Positions 1-7,717 are shown, counted from the first letter of the stretch. The stretch is DNA of 12,454 nt from Deltaproteobacteria bacterium (GCA_026996955.1 JALWJV010000296.1:1-12454), one strand, 5' to 3'. Made by a program: numbers and translations. The notes: generated by a model not told the origin, from the letters alone.

Positions 1-54
1 CTTGCCAGCGGCAAGTATCACTGCGCAAACCCCTGTTGAATTTGGTGACTTCAT
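1..54 (-). CDS. glmU: N-terminus of a nucleotidyltransferase, probably GlmU (partial, runs off left edge)
   Basis: Only the first 18 codons are inside the window, reading MKSPNSTGVCAVILAAGK. The segment AVILAAGK is the start of the sugar-nucleotide pyrophosphorylase signature (V-I-L-A-A-G-K-G-T-R-M), a glycine-rich loop that binds the nucleotide. GlmU is bifunctional: it acetylates glucosamine-1-phosphate and then joins it to UTP to make UDP-GlcNAc for peptidoglycan and LPS in the cytoplasm. The ATG is preceded by AGGGGTG at 60-66, an acceptable ribosome binding site. The GlmU choice rests partly on context, because glmU lies just after atpC in many bacteria (E. coli is the classic case). MobA, IspD and RmlA-type enzymes begin similarly and cannot be excluded from 18 residues. 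A strong terminator and a long gap separate it from atpC, so it probably has its own promoter, but I found no convincing one. Confidence 0.72.
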   Translation of the reverse strand, partial: MKSPNSTGVCAVILAAGK

Positions 55-128
55 GGACGCACCCCTGCAATAGTTTCAACCTAAATTGAGCGTTCCAAAA
101 GTTTGAAAAAATGATTTTCTATGATATT

Positions 129-203
129 CAAAGGAGTTACATCTGTCATGCTGTTTGACTTTTGAAATCCTCCGGGATTGCAGTATTCACTGCATCTCCT
201 TTG
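129..203 (-). other. Cloverleaf-like 75-nt inverted-repeat element upstream of glmU
   Basis: Read on the minus strand, the outer 8-nt stem CAAAGGAG/CTCCTTTG (203-196 with 136-129) is perfect. It closes over three hairpins: GCAGT-TACTGC type stem at 193-180 (six pairs if T179 joins) with loop GAAT; AATCC/GGATT at 179-166 with loop CGGA; and GTCA/TGAC at 159-145 with a 7-nt loop. The total length of 75 nt and four-way layout recall a tRNA, but the loops are wrong, there is no GTTC T-arm consensus and no usable anticodon arm. It lies about 75 nt upstream of the glmU start codon. It may be a leader RNA of glmU, a repetitive palindromic element, or chance in a repeat-rich gap. The strand is assigned only by analogy with glmU. 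Confidence 0.35.
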
Positions 204-306
204 CCAGACGAATACCATCTAGCCGACTATAATGGCAAATCCTCATTCCCGTATATGCAACAAATCCGACAATCGCTCAATCCAGTTTCAATAATGTTTT
301 TTCAAG

Positions 307-314
307 AATGATTA
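307..314. repeat. Target-site duplication, left flank of MITE copy 1
   Basis: AATGATTA lies immediately before the GTATCT terminus and is repeated exactly at 541-548, immediately after the other terminus. Confidence 0.88.
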
Positions 315-540
315 GTATCTATTCAGCGTGGTAAATGGTCTTGTTTTGGAGTGACTCTGAAGAATTTCGTAGTTTTTCTTGGCGAAGCGCAGCCAGAAAA
401 ATCGCGTCTGTTTGAGCGAGGCACGAGCGAGTTTCGCGATTTTGGCGGAGCAAGCCTTAGAAAAACAAGAAATTATTCTCCGGAACGGAAAAACAAGACC
501 ATTTACCTACCTTATTAAGATAAATTCGCTGAACAGTTAC
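315..540 (+). mobile_element. MITE copy 1 (226 bp, non-autonomous, IS66-like ends)
   Basis: The termini are imperfect inverted repeats: left GTATCTATTCAGCG, right (reverse complement) GTAACTGTTCAGCG, 12 of 14 matching. Inside them is a perfect 18-bp inverted repeat, GGTAAATGGTCTTGTTTT at 330-347 with its complement at 490-507, and a central stem AAAATCGCG/CGCGATTTT (398-406 with 435-443). An exact 8-bp duplication flanks it. No transposase is encoded. A 65-codon frame starting at TTG 379 runs through the element into flanking DNA, but copy 2 carries an indel and an in-frame stop at the same place, so it is not a conserved gene. The same family is present at 8101-8323 in the same orientation. 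The GTA(A/T) ends and 8-bp duplication fit the IS66 family, which would supply the transposase in trans; this is inferred. Confidence 0.88.
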
Positions 541-548
541 AATGATTA
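541..548. repeat. Target-site duplication, right flank of MITE copy 1
   Basis: AATGATTA directly follows the GTTAC terminus and matches 307-314 exactly. Confidence 0.88.
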
Positions 549-641
549 TAAGGCAAATAAAGGGAATATAAAGTAATTTATTTTGGACACGAAAAATCCG
601 GAAAGTCCGGGAATGGGCAATGTGGCAACATTTACAAAATC

Positions 642-676
642 GTATCTATTCACTGTTGTGAATCGTCTTGTTTCGG
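642..676 (+). repeat. Degenerate third MITE left end
   Basis: This 35-bp stretch matches the left end of MITE copy 1 (315-349) at 29 of 35 positions with no gaps. It keeps GTATCTATTCA at the tip and CGTCTTGTTT inside, where the intact copies read TGGTCTTGTTTT. The middle has become a perfect small hairpin, ATTCAC-TGTT-GTGAAT. I see no matching right end or target duplication, so it is a solo end or an old decayed copy, or a related family sharing the tip sequence. Confidence 0.5.
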
Positions 677-741
677 GAAAGACTGTTTAGGGACACGGTA
701 GGACGACACAGCTAAAACTGATTGCCTCACTTAAAAAACAC

Positions 742-773
742 AAAAAAAGGGGACGGTAACTATCCGTCCCCTT
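742..773 (-). terminator. Rho-independent terminator of the atp operon
   Basis: On the minus strand a perfect 10-bp stem AAGGGGACGG/CCGTCCCCTT with the 7-nt loop ATAGTTA is followed at once by a run of T residues (reverse complement of A742-A748). It begins 29 nt past the atpC stop codon, the expected place for the end of the ATP synthase transcript. The stem is unusually strong for its size. Confidence 0.93.
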
Positions 774-802
774 GAATTTTTCAAAAGTTATACTCTTTGC
801 GC

Positions 803-1216
803 TTATTCGCGACCGGCAAGTTTGAGCCTGTTCATAGCCCTTGCCAACGCTGCCTGTGCACGCGCCATGTCTATATCTTCCTTGGCCTGTGCAGCAGCTT
901 GCAGCCGCCTTTCAGCACGTTCCTTCGCCTTCAGAGCCCTTTCAACATCAATGTCCTCTACAGGCTCGGCTGACTCAGCGAGAATGGTCATGCGATTATT
1001 GGATACCTCACAAAAACCTCCACTGAGAGCCAACCTGACGACTGTGCCATCTTTTTCATAGTGCATCTCCCCAATAGCCATAGTGGCGAGCAACGGTGCA
1101 TGGTTCGCCATTACACCGAACACACCGTCTGCTCCAGGAGCAGTAGCGAGATCAACTTCCTCGTTGACCACCTGGCGGCTGGGGGTGACTACTTCAAGTA
1201 ATAATTTATTGGCCAT
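803..1216 (-). CDS. atpC: ATP synthase F1 subunit epsilon
   Basis: This 137-residue protein is the epsilon subunit of the central stalk. It binds gamma and the c-ring, couples rotation to catalysis and can inhibit ATP hydrolysis. Residues 1-85 form the beta-sandwich domain, with the typical MANKLLLEVVTPSRQV start and the conserved PGADGVFGVMANHAPLL segment (27-43). Residues about 88-135 form the C-terminal helical hairpin, rich in Ala, Glu and Arg, that can extend into F1. The length is normal. AGAGGAT-like sequence lies about 7 nt before the ATG. It is the last gene of the atp operon, 42 nt after atpD and followed by an intrinsic terminator. Identity is secure. Confidence 0.97.
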   Translation of the reverse strand: MANKLLLEVVTPSRQVVNEEVDLATAPGADGVFGVMANHAPLLATMAIGEMHYEKDGTVVRLALSGGFCEVSNNRMTILAESAEPVEDIDVERALKAKERAERRLQAAAQAKEDIDMARAQAALARAMNRLKLAGRE

Positions 1217-1258
1217 ATCAGTTATCCTCTCAACCTGGGTTCAGGTTCTGCCGGTATC

Positions 1259-2662
<1,404 letters not shown>

Positions 2663-2712
2663 TTTACTTATACCTCCCCGGCATTTGCTTGCCAGTTAAA
2701 TTCGTTAGTTAA

Positions 2713-3603
2713 TTATCCCTTGAGTGCCTCGGCGCCACCTACGATGTCCATAAGCTCGCCTGTAATTGCTGCCTGCCTTGCCTTGTTAAACATAAGGGTC
2801 AGCTCTTCAATCATGTCTGAACAGGCGTTGGTGGCATTATCCATAGAGGTCATTCGGGCTGCCATCTCACTGGCAACCGTCTCCAGCATTGCCGCCATGA
2901 TCTGCACGTTTACGAACATTGGCATCAGCTGGTTCAGTATCTCCTCAGGAGCTGGCTCATAAATGTATGTTGCCTTGGGGCCTTCTTCTTCTCCCTCGTC
3001 AGCCTTGCCTTCTGTTAGGTTTTCGGCTGTTATGGGCAGTATGGGCCTGAATGTTGGCTTTTGAACGGCAACATTGACAAATCTTCCATAAACCAGCTTC
3101 ACCTGATCTATATCTTCAGCAAGGAACATCCTTATAAGTTCTGAGCCCACCTGCCGTGCTGTGAGCATCTGCACATCGCTCATGCAGTCGGTAACCTCAT
3201 GAACGATATCATAGGATGTGTGCTTGAAATAGGCTGCACCCTTCTTACCGATGCATGCCACCACAGGCTCTCTGCCTGCGTCCTTTTCCTTCTGAAGATA
3301 CTTCTCCGAAGCATTTAGGATATTTGAGTTAAAAGCTCCGCAAAGCCCCCTGTCAGAGGTGACAACAAGCAGAAGACTTTTCTTCACCTCTCTCTCCGCC
3401 ATCAGTGGGAAGGCACTTGGATTGGCGCTGCCGGACAGCTCGCCCATCACCGAGGCGAACTTGTCAGCATAGGGGCGAAACTCCTCCATGCGTTCCTGGG
3501 CGCCGCGAAGTTTGGCAGCAGCGACCATGTTCATGGCCTTGGTGATCTGCTGCGTCTTCTTAACGCCCTGGATTTTTAGTTGAATGTCTTTTAGAGAAGG
3601 CAT
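2713..3603 (-). CDS. atpG: ATP synthase F1 subunit gamma
   Basis: This 296-residue protein is the central rotor shaft whose coiled coil turns inside the alpha3-beta3 ring. The N-terminal helix carries MPSLKDIQLKIQGVKKTQQI and the ITKAMNMVAAAKL segment (20-32). The Rossmann-like middle contains TSDRGLCGAFN (82-92). The C-terminal helix ends in the family signature AITGELMDIVGGAEAL (279-294). An acidic loop, TEGKADEGEEEG (197-208), is a variable insertion common in this subunit. AAGGGGAT precedes the ATG. It sits 20 nt after atpA and 50 nt before atpD, within the operon. Confidence 0.97.
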   Translation of the reverse strand: MPSLKDIQLKIQGVKKTQQITKAMNMVAAAKLRGAQERMEEFRPYADKFASVMGELSGSANPSAFPLMAEREVKKSLLLVVTSDRGLCGAFNSNILNASEKYLQKEKDAGREPVVACIGKKGAAYFKHTSYDIVHEVTDCMSDVQMLTARQVGSELIRMFLAEDIDQVKLVYGRFVNVAVQKPTFRPILPITAENLTEGKADEGEEEGPKATYIYEPAPEEILNQLMPMFVNVQIMAAMLETVASEMAARMTSMDNATNACSDMIEELTLMFNKARQAAITGELMDIVGGAEALKG

Positions 3604-3623
3604 CTGAATTCAATCCCCTTATT

Positions 3624-5147
3624 TTAGAGGTTACGGCTGGTCTTGAAATCTTTCTTGAATTCCTCGATAGCCGACTTCATTTTCTGCTCGAGAGCGTCAC
3701 TGATCTCCTGTTTCTCTGCAAGCTCAGTGAAGATGTCCGGGTGTTTTGACTCAACGAAGTCGTACAGTTCCTTCTCAAAATCAGCCAGGCTGTCAACTGG
3801 CAGATCGTCCAGGAGACCCTTTGTACCTGCGAAGAGGATGGTAACCTGCTTCTCCATTGGAAGCGGCTGGTACTGAGGCTGTTTCAGGATCTCAACCAGT
3901 CTCTCACCCCTTCTGAGCTGAGCCTGTGTTGCAGCGTCAAGATCGGAACCGAACTGGGCGAATGCTGCAAGCTCACGATACTGGGCTAGGTCAAGCCTCA
4001 GGGTACCGGCAACCTGCTTCATAGCCTTGACCTGGGCGGCACCACCGACTCGGGATACAGAGAGACCAACGTTGATTGCAGGCCTTACGCCGGCAAAGAA
4101 CAGTGAAGGCTCCAGGTAAACCTGGCCGTCTGTAATGGAGATAACGTTTGTTGGAATGTATGCAGAAACGTCACCCTGCTGGGTTTCGATGATGGGCAGA
4201 GCTGTGAGGCTTCCTGCGCCAAGCTCGTCATTCTGCTTGGATGAACGCTCAAGGAGCCTTGAGTGGTTGTAGAAAATGTCACCGGGATATGCCTCACGTC
4301 CTGGAGGACGCCTGAGGAGCAGTGAAAGCTCGCGGTAAGCAACCGCCTGCTTTGAAAGGTCATCGTATATAATCAGGGCATGACGTCCGCTGTCACGGAA
4401 GTACTCACCCATCGCTGTCCCGGAGAAGGCTGAGAGATACTGGATGGATGCAGGCTCGGAGGCGCTTGATGCAACAACCGTGGTGTACTCCATTGCTCCA
4501 GCCTTTCTCAGTGCCTCAACAACCAGGGCAACTGTAGCCTGCTTCTGACCTACTGCTACATAGATGCAGTAAACATCAGTGTTCTTCTGGGCGATGATGG
4601 CGTCAACGCCAATTGCTGTCTTGCCGATCTGACGGTCACCAATGATAAGCTCACGCTGGCCGCGGCCAACAGGGGTCATTGCGTCAACAGCCTTGAGGCC
4701 TGTGTAGCAGGGCTCATGAACCGACTTCCTGTCAATAACGCCGGGAGCCTTTTCCTCAATCCTGCGGAACTCGGTTGCGTTGATGGGGCCCTGGCCGTCA
4801 ATGGGGTTACCGAGGCCGTCAACAACACGGCCCAGCATGCACTCGCCAACAGGAACCTGGGCGATTTTGCCAGTCCTTTTTACAAGGTCGCCCTCTTTAA
4901 TGTTCTCAACGTCGCCCATAACGGCCACACCGACGTTATCCTGCTCGATGTTAAGAGCCAGTCCCATAACTCCACCAGGGAATTCGAGAAGCTCCATGGC
5001 CATACAGTTGCGTACTCCATAAACGCGGGCAACGTTGTCACCTACTGACAGGACCGTACCGGTTTCTGCCAGATCAACGGTTTTTTCAAAGTCCTGAATT
5101 CTCTTCTTTATGATGTCGCTGATTTCTGATGCATTTATCTGTGCCAT
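3624..5147 (-). CDS. atpA: ATP synthase F1 subunit alpha
   Basis: This 507-residue protein forms the non-catalytic nucleotide sites and gives the arginine finger to the neighbouring beta site. The N-terminal beta-barrel spans about 25-95 and the nucleotide-binding domain about 95-380. The P-loop GDRQIGKT is at 170-177 with K176. The arginine finger is R366 in the GLSVSRVGGAAQ segment. The helical C-terminal domain follows. Length and motifs are standard for the family. The ATG overlaps the atpH stop by one base (TAATG), a sign of translational coupling, and AAGGA immediately upstream is only three bases from the start, so coupling may matter. Confidence 0.98.
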   Translation of the reverse strand: MAQINASEISDIIKKRIQDFEKTVDLAETGTVLSVGDNVARVYGVRNCMAMELLEFPGGVMGLALNIEQDNVGVAVMGDVENIKEGDLVKRTGKIAQVPVGECMLGRVVDGLGNPIDGQGPINATEFRRIEEKAPGVIDRKSVHEPCYTGLKAVDAMTPVGRGQRELIIGDRQIGKTAIGVDAIIAQKNTDVYCIYVAVGQKQATVALVVEALRKAGAMEYTTVVASSASEPASIQYLSAFSGTAMGEYFRDSGRHALIIYDDLSKQAVAYRELSLLLRRPPGREAYPGDIFYNHSRLLERSSKQNDELGAGSLTALPIIETQQGDVSAYIPTNVISITDGQVYLEPSLFFAGVRPAINVGLSVSRVGGAAQVKAMKQVAGTLRLDLAQYRELAAFAQFGSDLDAATQAQLRRGERLVEILKQPQYQPLPMEKQVTILFAGTKGLLDDLPVDSLADFEKELYDFVESKHPDIFTELAEKQEISDALEQKMKSAIEEFKKDFKTSRNL

Positions 5148-5698
5148 TATCCTTGCTCACCCCTCCCTATGGATTCTTTCAAGCCTGCAAGCTGACTCTT
5201 TATACTTCCGTCCCAGACAACATCGCCTACATGGGCAACCACGCCGCCAATGATATCCGGGTCTTCTTCAGTTACTAAAATTACTTCCTTGCCGGTAGCC
5301 TGGGCAAGAGCAGATGCAACCTGCTCCCTGAGGTCATCTGGAAGAGGAACTGCTGTACGCACGGTAGCACGTACCCTGCCTGTCTCCTCGTCCATGAGAG
5401 CCTCAAAAGACTCGGCAATTAATTTAAGGTGCTGGATTCGTCCCCGATCCACAAGGAGCCGGAGAAAGTTTGCCAATGAATCCTCGAAATCTGCCGCCTT
5501 TACTATTTCGTCAACCACTTCCCGCTTGAGTTCAGGCGGTACAATGGGACTTTCCAGGGCGGCCTCCACGTCCGGGCTCTCCTGCAGGAGGGAATTGATT
5601 TCGTTCAGGGACTGGGCGAATGCCTCCAGTTTTCCCTCTTCCTTTCCAACTGCGAAGAGCGCTTTTGCATACCTTCTGGCTAATACTGTGCTAATCAA
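5147..5698 (-). CDS. atpH: ATP synthase F1 subunit delta
   Basis: This 183-residue protein (OSCP homologue) caps the alpha3-beta3 head and links it to the b/b' stalk. The N-terminal helical bundle starts with VLARRYAKALFAVG (5-18). The C-terminal domain has the conserved run EDPDIIGGVVAHVGD (145-159), then VWDGSIKSQL. The start is a TTG codon overlapping the atpF stop by four bases (TTGA). I keep it because the family always has only a few residues before ARRYAKAL and no ATG or GTG fits. The upstream AAAGGGTGG is weak and about 12 nt away, so translation probably depends on coupling to atpF. Confidence 0.95.
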   Translation of the reverse strand: MISTVLARRYAKALFAVGKEEGKLEAFAQSLNEINSLLQESPDVEAALESPIVPPELKREVVDEIVKAADFEDSLANFLRLLVDRGRIQHLKLIAESFEALMDEETGRVRATVRTAVPLPDDLREQVASALAQATGKEVILVTEEDPDIIGGVVAHVGDVVWDGSIKSQLAGLKESIGRGEQG

Positions 5699-6468
5699 TT
5701 TTTCTGCACCACCCTTTCAAGGTATTCGCTGATGAGCTTGTGATGATCCTGCTCAGTCAGGTTCTTTTTGATGAGTTCCTCAGCAGCCGCAACTGCTGTA
5801 TCTGCCATCTCCTTCTGAAGCGCTACTTTTGCCTTGGCAAGTTCCTGCTGGACGTAGAACTCAGCCTGTGCCTTGATGCGCTCAGCGGCTTCATGGGCAA
5901 GGGTTATAATCTTTTCCTTTTCAGACTGACCCTGCTCCACGAAGGTGGTTAAAATTTTCTTTGCCTCGTCCTCCAGGCCTGAAAGCTTACGCTCATAGTC
6001 TGCGTATTTCCTCTCAGCCTCTTTGCGTTTGGCTTCGAGCTCGTCAAACCTTGCCTGGATCTGCTCAGTACGGCCCCTGAGTCCATCAGAAATCGGTTTT
6101 CTGAGGTACTTGACCAGTACTATGACGAGGATTGAGAAGTTCAGACAGTGCCAGATGAAATTCATTACCTGGCTGTGGGTAATACCATGATGCTCACCGT
6201 GACCGCCATGACCACCACCTTCATGACCCTCAGGCTCGCCCTCACCAAAGCCCTCGTGTTCCTCGGCCTCTGCCTGATGAAGCGCCTCAGCCTGCTCTGC
6301 CTTTACGGCAGAGTGCTCGGCAACCGCATGCTCGCCTGCAGCCTCGCTGGCAATGGCGGTGTCATGGCCGGTTGTTACAAACCCGGTGACCATTGCAAAG
6401 GCAAGATATGCCCCTGCCAGTACGCCAGCCACGGCATACCCACTGATTTCCCTGTTAAAAATCCTCAT
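5695..6468 (-). CDS. atpF: ATP synthase F0 subunit b with N-terminal membrane segment and His-rich linker
   Basis: This 257-residue protein is the b subunit of the peripheral stalk. I chose the ATG at 6468, not the upstream in-frame ATG at 6534, because it follows the atpX stop by one base and has GGGGAGGG 9 nt before it; the longer form would overlap atpX by 65 nt. The layout is unusual: a hydrophobic segment at about 11-31 (signal peptide or first membrane helix), an acidic, Gly/His-rich stretch at about 35-98 with 11 histidines, then the standard b membrane helix (about 101-121, MNFIWHCLNFSILVIVLVKY) followed by LRKPI. Residues 130-257 are the long coiled coil that reaches delta. Ordinary b subunits are near 160 residues. 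Similar long b subunits occur in Desulfobacterota (known from memory of the family). The protein ends four bases inside atpH. Confidence 0.95.
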   Translation of the reverse strand: MRIFNREISGYAVAGVLAGAYLAFAMVTGFVTTGHDTAIASEAAGEHAVAEHSAVKAEQAEALHQAEAEEHEGFGEGEPEGHEGGGHGGHGEHHGITHSQVMNFIWHCLNFSILVIVLVKYLRKPISDGLRGRTEQIQARFDELEAKRKEAERKYADYERKLSGLEDEAKKILTTFVEQGQSEKEKIITLAHEAAERIKAQAEFYVQQELAKAKVALQKEMADTAVAAAEELIKKNLTEQDHHKLISEYLERVVQKN

Positions 6469-6469
6469 C

Positions 6470-6895
6470 TTAGACAGCCCTCCCCAGCAGCTTTTGAGCG
6501 ATCTCAACAGCAAAGGCCTCGGACTGTGCATCAAGTTCCTTCTTCACTGCACTGATCTGTCCTGAAAGCTCAGACATGAGTTCGCTCTTCTTTGCTTCAG
6601 CCTCTTTTTGCGCAGCCTCCAGAAGCTGTCGCTCCTCCTCTCTGGCCTCTCCCTTCAACTTCTCTAACTCACTCTTACCCTGGGCACGAGCCTCGGCCAG
6701 CTTCCTGTCGTAGTTGGCCACAAGCTCCTGGGCATTGCGCTCATACTTCTCGGCATCGGCTTCAATTGCAGCCATTTTTGCCTCGCGCTCTTCCAGGTGC
6801 CTTCTGATGGGTTTGAAAAGAATTGAATTGAGAACTACCATGAGGATGAGAACTGAAATCAGTTCCGCCCAGAAAGATAAATCAATGGTAATCAT
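6470..6895 (-). CDS. atpX: ATP synthase F0 subunit b' (short b-type)
   Basis: This 141-residue protein is a second b-type peripheral stalk subunit. It has one membrane helix near the N-terminus (about 8-28, FWAELISVLILMVVLNSILF), the KPIRRHLEER sequence after it, and a continuous charged coiled coil to the end. I chose the ATG at 6895 because it has a near-perfect ribosome binding site (AAGGAGAA); an in-frame ATG at 6964 would add 23 residues that do not fit the family. Having b' and b side by side implies a heterodimeric stalk, as in photosynthetic bacteria and many Desulfobacterota. It is the first gene of the operon, behind a likely promoter at 6985-7013. Confidence 0.95.
   Translation of the reverse strand: MITIDLSFWAELISVLILMVVLNSILFKPIRRHLEEREAKMAAIEADAEKYERNAQELVANYDRKLAEARAQGKSELEKLKGEAREEERQLLEAAQKEAEAKKSELMSELSGQISAVKKELDAQSEAFAVEIAQKLLGRAV
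6478..6485 (-). promoter_or_regulatory. Ribosome binding site of atpF that decides its start
   Basis: GGGGAGGG on the minus strand, 9 nt before the ATG at 6468 and inside the last codons of atpX. It supports the short form of AtpF. Confidence 0.8.
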
Positions 6896-6899
6896 ATCG

Positions 6900-6907
6900 T
6901 TCTCCTT
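6900..6907 (-). promoter_or_regulatory. Ribosome binding site of atpX that decides its start
   Basis: AAGGAGAA on the minus strand, with GGAG six bases before the ATG at 6895. It supports the 141-residue form. Confidence 0.88.
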
Positions 6908-6984
6908 CCCCCTGAGGGCTAATTTGAAAAGAAAATGAGGCACTTGTACAAAATGAAGCCCCATTCATAAAATTCTAACGCTTG

Positions 6985-7013
6985 CTTTTACAATATATGG
7001 TTCTAGATGTCAA
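6985..7013 (-). promoter_or_regulatory. Likely sigma70 promoter of the atp operon
   Basis: On the minus strand a perfect -35 hexamer TTGACA (7013-7008) is followed by a 17-nt spacer and the -10-like hexamer TAAAAG (6990-6985). The -35 box lies 14 nt past the queE stop codon, and transcription would begin about 80 nt before the atpX ATG. There is no terminator after queE, so some read-through from queDE is also possible. The -10 box is a mediocre match. Confidence 0.6.
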
Positions 7014-7027
7014 CGCTTTTAACTGTT

Positions 7028-7717
7028 TCAGTGTGCGGTTTTTTCCCCCCAAAGCACCTTGTGAAGCTGCAACTGAAAGCGTACTGCCATGCGATCTTCA
7101 ACAATCCAGTCAGCCAGCACGCTGGGGGGCAGGGTATTCCAGGCTGCGGAGAACAGGACATTGCAGTAGCTGTTGAGATTCAACCGCCTCACCTGGCTGC
7201 ATGCCCATTCATAGTCCTGCCTGCTGGTGAGCACAAACTTCAGTTGATCGTAGCCTGCAAGCCAGCGCAGGTTTTCCTCATGCCAGCTCTCCTCCATGCC
7301 GCTTCCAGGTGTCTTGATATCCACCACCTTTACCACCTTCCAGGGCACCTGATTAAGCGGTACGGAGCCATTGGTCTCAAGAAGCACGCTGGCACCGGCG
7401 TCCAGAAGCCCCTCCATGAGGGGATAAACCCCAGGCTGCAACAACGGCTCCCCGCCTGTAACCTGGACCAGAGAGACCCTGCTGTCCTTCCAGAGGTCAA
7501 TCAGAGCGGATATTTCCTCCTCCGTCCCGCCTGAACGGGCGTATTCTGTATCGCAATACCTGCAGTGAAGATTACATCCGGCAAGCCTTATAAAAAAACA
7601 GGGCAGGCCCATATGCAGCCCTTCCCCCTGAAGGCTCGTGAACGTCTCTGAAATGCGTAAGGTTTCGTTTTCTGACACGAACTTTAACCGGCTAAAATTA
7701 ATGATGGATCTATTCAT
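7028..7717 (-). CDS. queE: 7-carboxy-7-deazaguanine synthase
   Basis: This 229-residue radical SAM enzyme converts 6-carboxy-tetrahydropterin into 7-carboxy-7-deazaguanine, the ring-forming step towards preQ0 and queuosine in tRNA. The cluster motif is C48-x3-C52-x2-C55 in CNLHCRYCDTE. It also shows ETFTSLQGEG (24-33) near the start, TGGEP (87-91) and DIKTPGSG (133-140), with QLHK near the C-terminus. All are typical of QueE. I chose the ATG at 7717, which overlaps the queD stop by 8 nt. An in-frame start at 7747 would overlap further, and a GTG 13 codons inside is also possible. The ribosome binding site is weak, so coupling with queD is likely. Identity is firm, the exact start less so. Confidence 0.94.
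   Translation of the reverse strand: MNRSIINFSRLKFVSENETLRISETFTSLQGEGLHMGLPCFFIRLAGCNLHCRYCDTEYARSGGTEEEISALIDLWKDSRVSLVQVTGGEPLLQPGVYPLMEGLLDAGASVLLETNGSVPLNQVPWKVVKVVDIKTPGSGMEESWHEENLRWLAGYDQLKFVLTSRQDYEWACSQVRRLNLNSYCNVLFSAAWNTLPPSVLADWIVEDRMAVRFQLQLHKVLWGEKTAH

Larger units (their letters stand above)
55..802. other. 748-bp gene-free mosaic of structured and mobile sequence between glmU and atpC
   Basis: I see no credible protein gene in this stretch. It holds, from left to right: AT-rich sequence and the putative glmU ribosome binding site (about 60-66); a cloverleaf-like set of inverted repeats (129-203); an unassigned stretch (204-306); MITE copy 1 with its target-site duplication (307-548); a small perfect hairpin CCGGA-AAG-TCCGG (598-610); a degenerate MITE left end that contains the hairpin ATTCAC-TGTT-GTGAAT (642-676); a GGGACACGGTA motif (690-700); and the atpC terminator (742-773). 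A 45-codon frame on the minus strand (81-218) overlaps the structured element and lacks a ribosome binding site, so I do not call it. Confidence 0.6.

Noticed and set aside
2..73. Plus-strand frame ending LPAASITAQTPVEFGDFMDAPLQ-like at the left edge
   Set aside because: It could be read as a protein tail, but the minus strand of the same bases gives the recognisable AVILAAGK nucleotidyltransferase start with a ribosome binding site, matching the strand of all neighbours.
129..203. tRNA gene
   Set aside because: The length and four-way layout fit, but the arms have 4-nt loops, there is no GTTC-type T loop, no D-loop GG and no proper anticodon arm.
81..218. 45-codon minus-strand frame between glmU and MITE copy 1
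   Set aside because: It has no ribosome binding site, odd composition, and fully overlaps the inverted-repeat element at 129-203, which explains the sequence better.
228..233. Plus-strand TATAAT as a promoter -10 box
   Set aside because: The nearest -35-like TTGCCA is 21 nt away, too far, and there is no plus-strand gene to serve apart from MITE sequence.
379..576. 65-codon plus-strand frame starting at TTG 379
   Set aside because: It lies mostly inside MITE copy 1 and runs out into flanking DNA. The same frame in copy 2 is shifted by an indel and meets a TGA, so the protein is not conserved, and it has no ribosome binding site.
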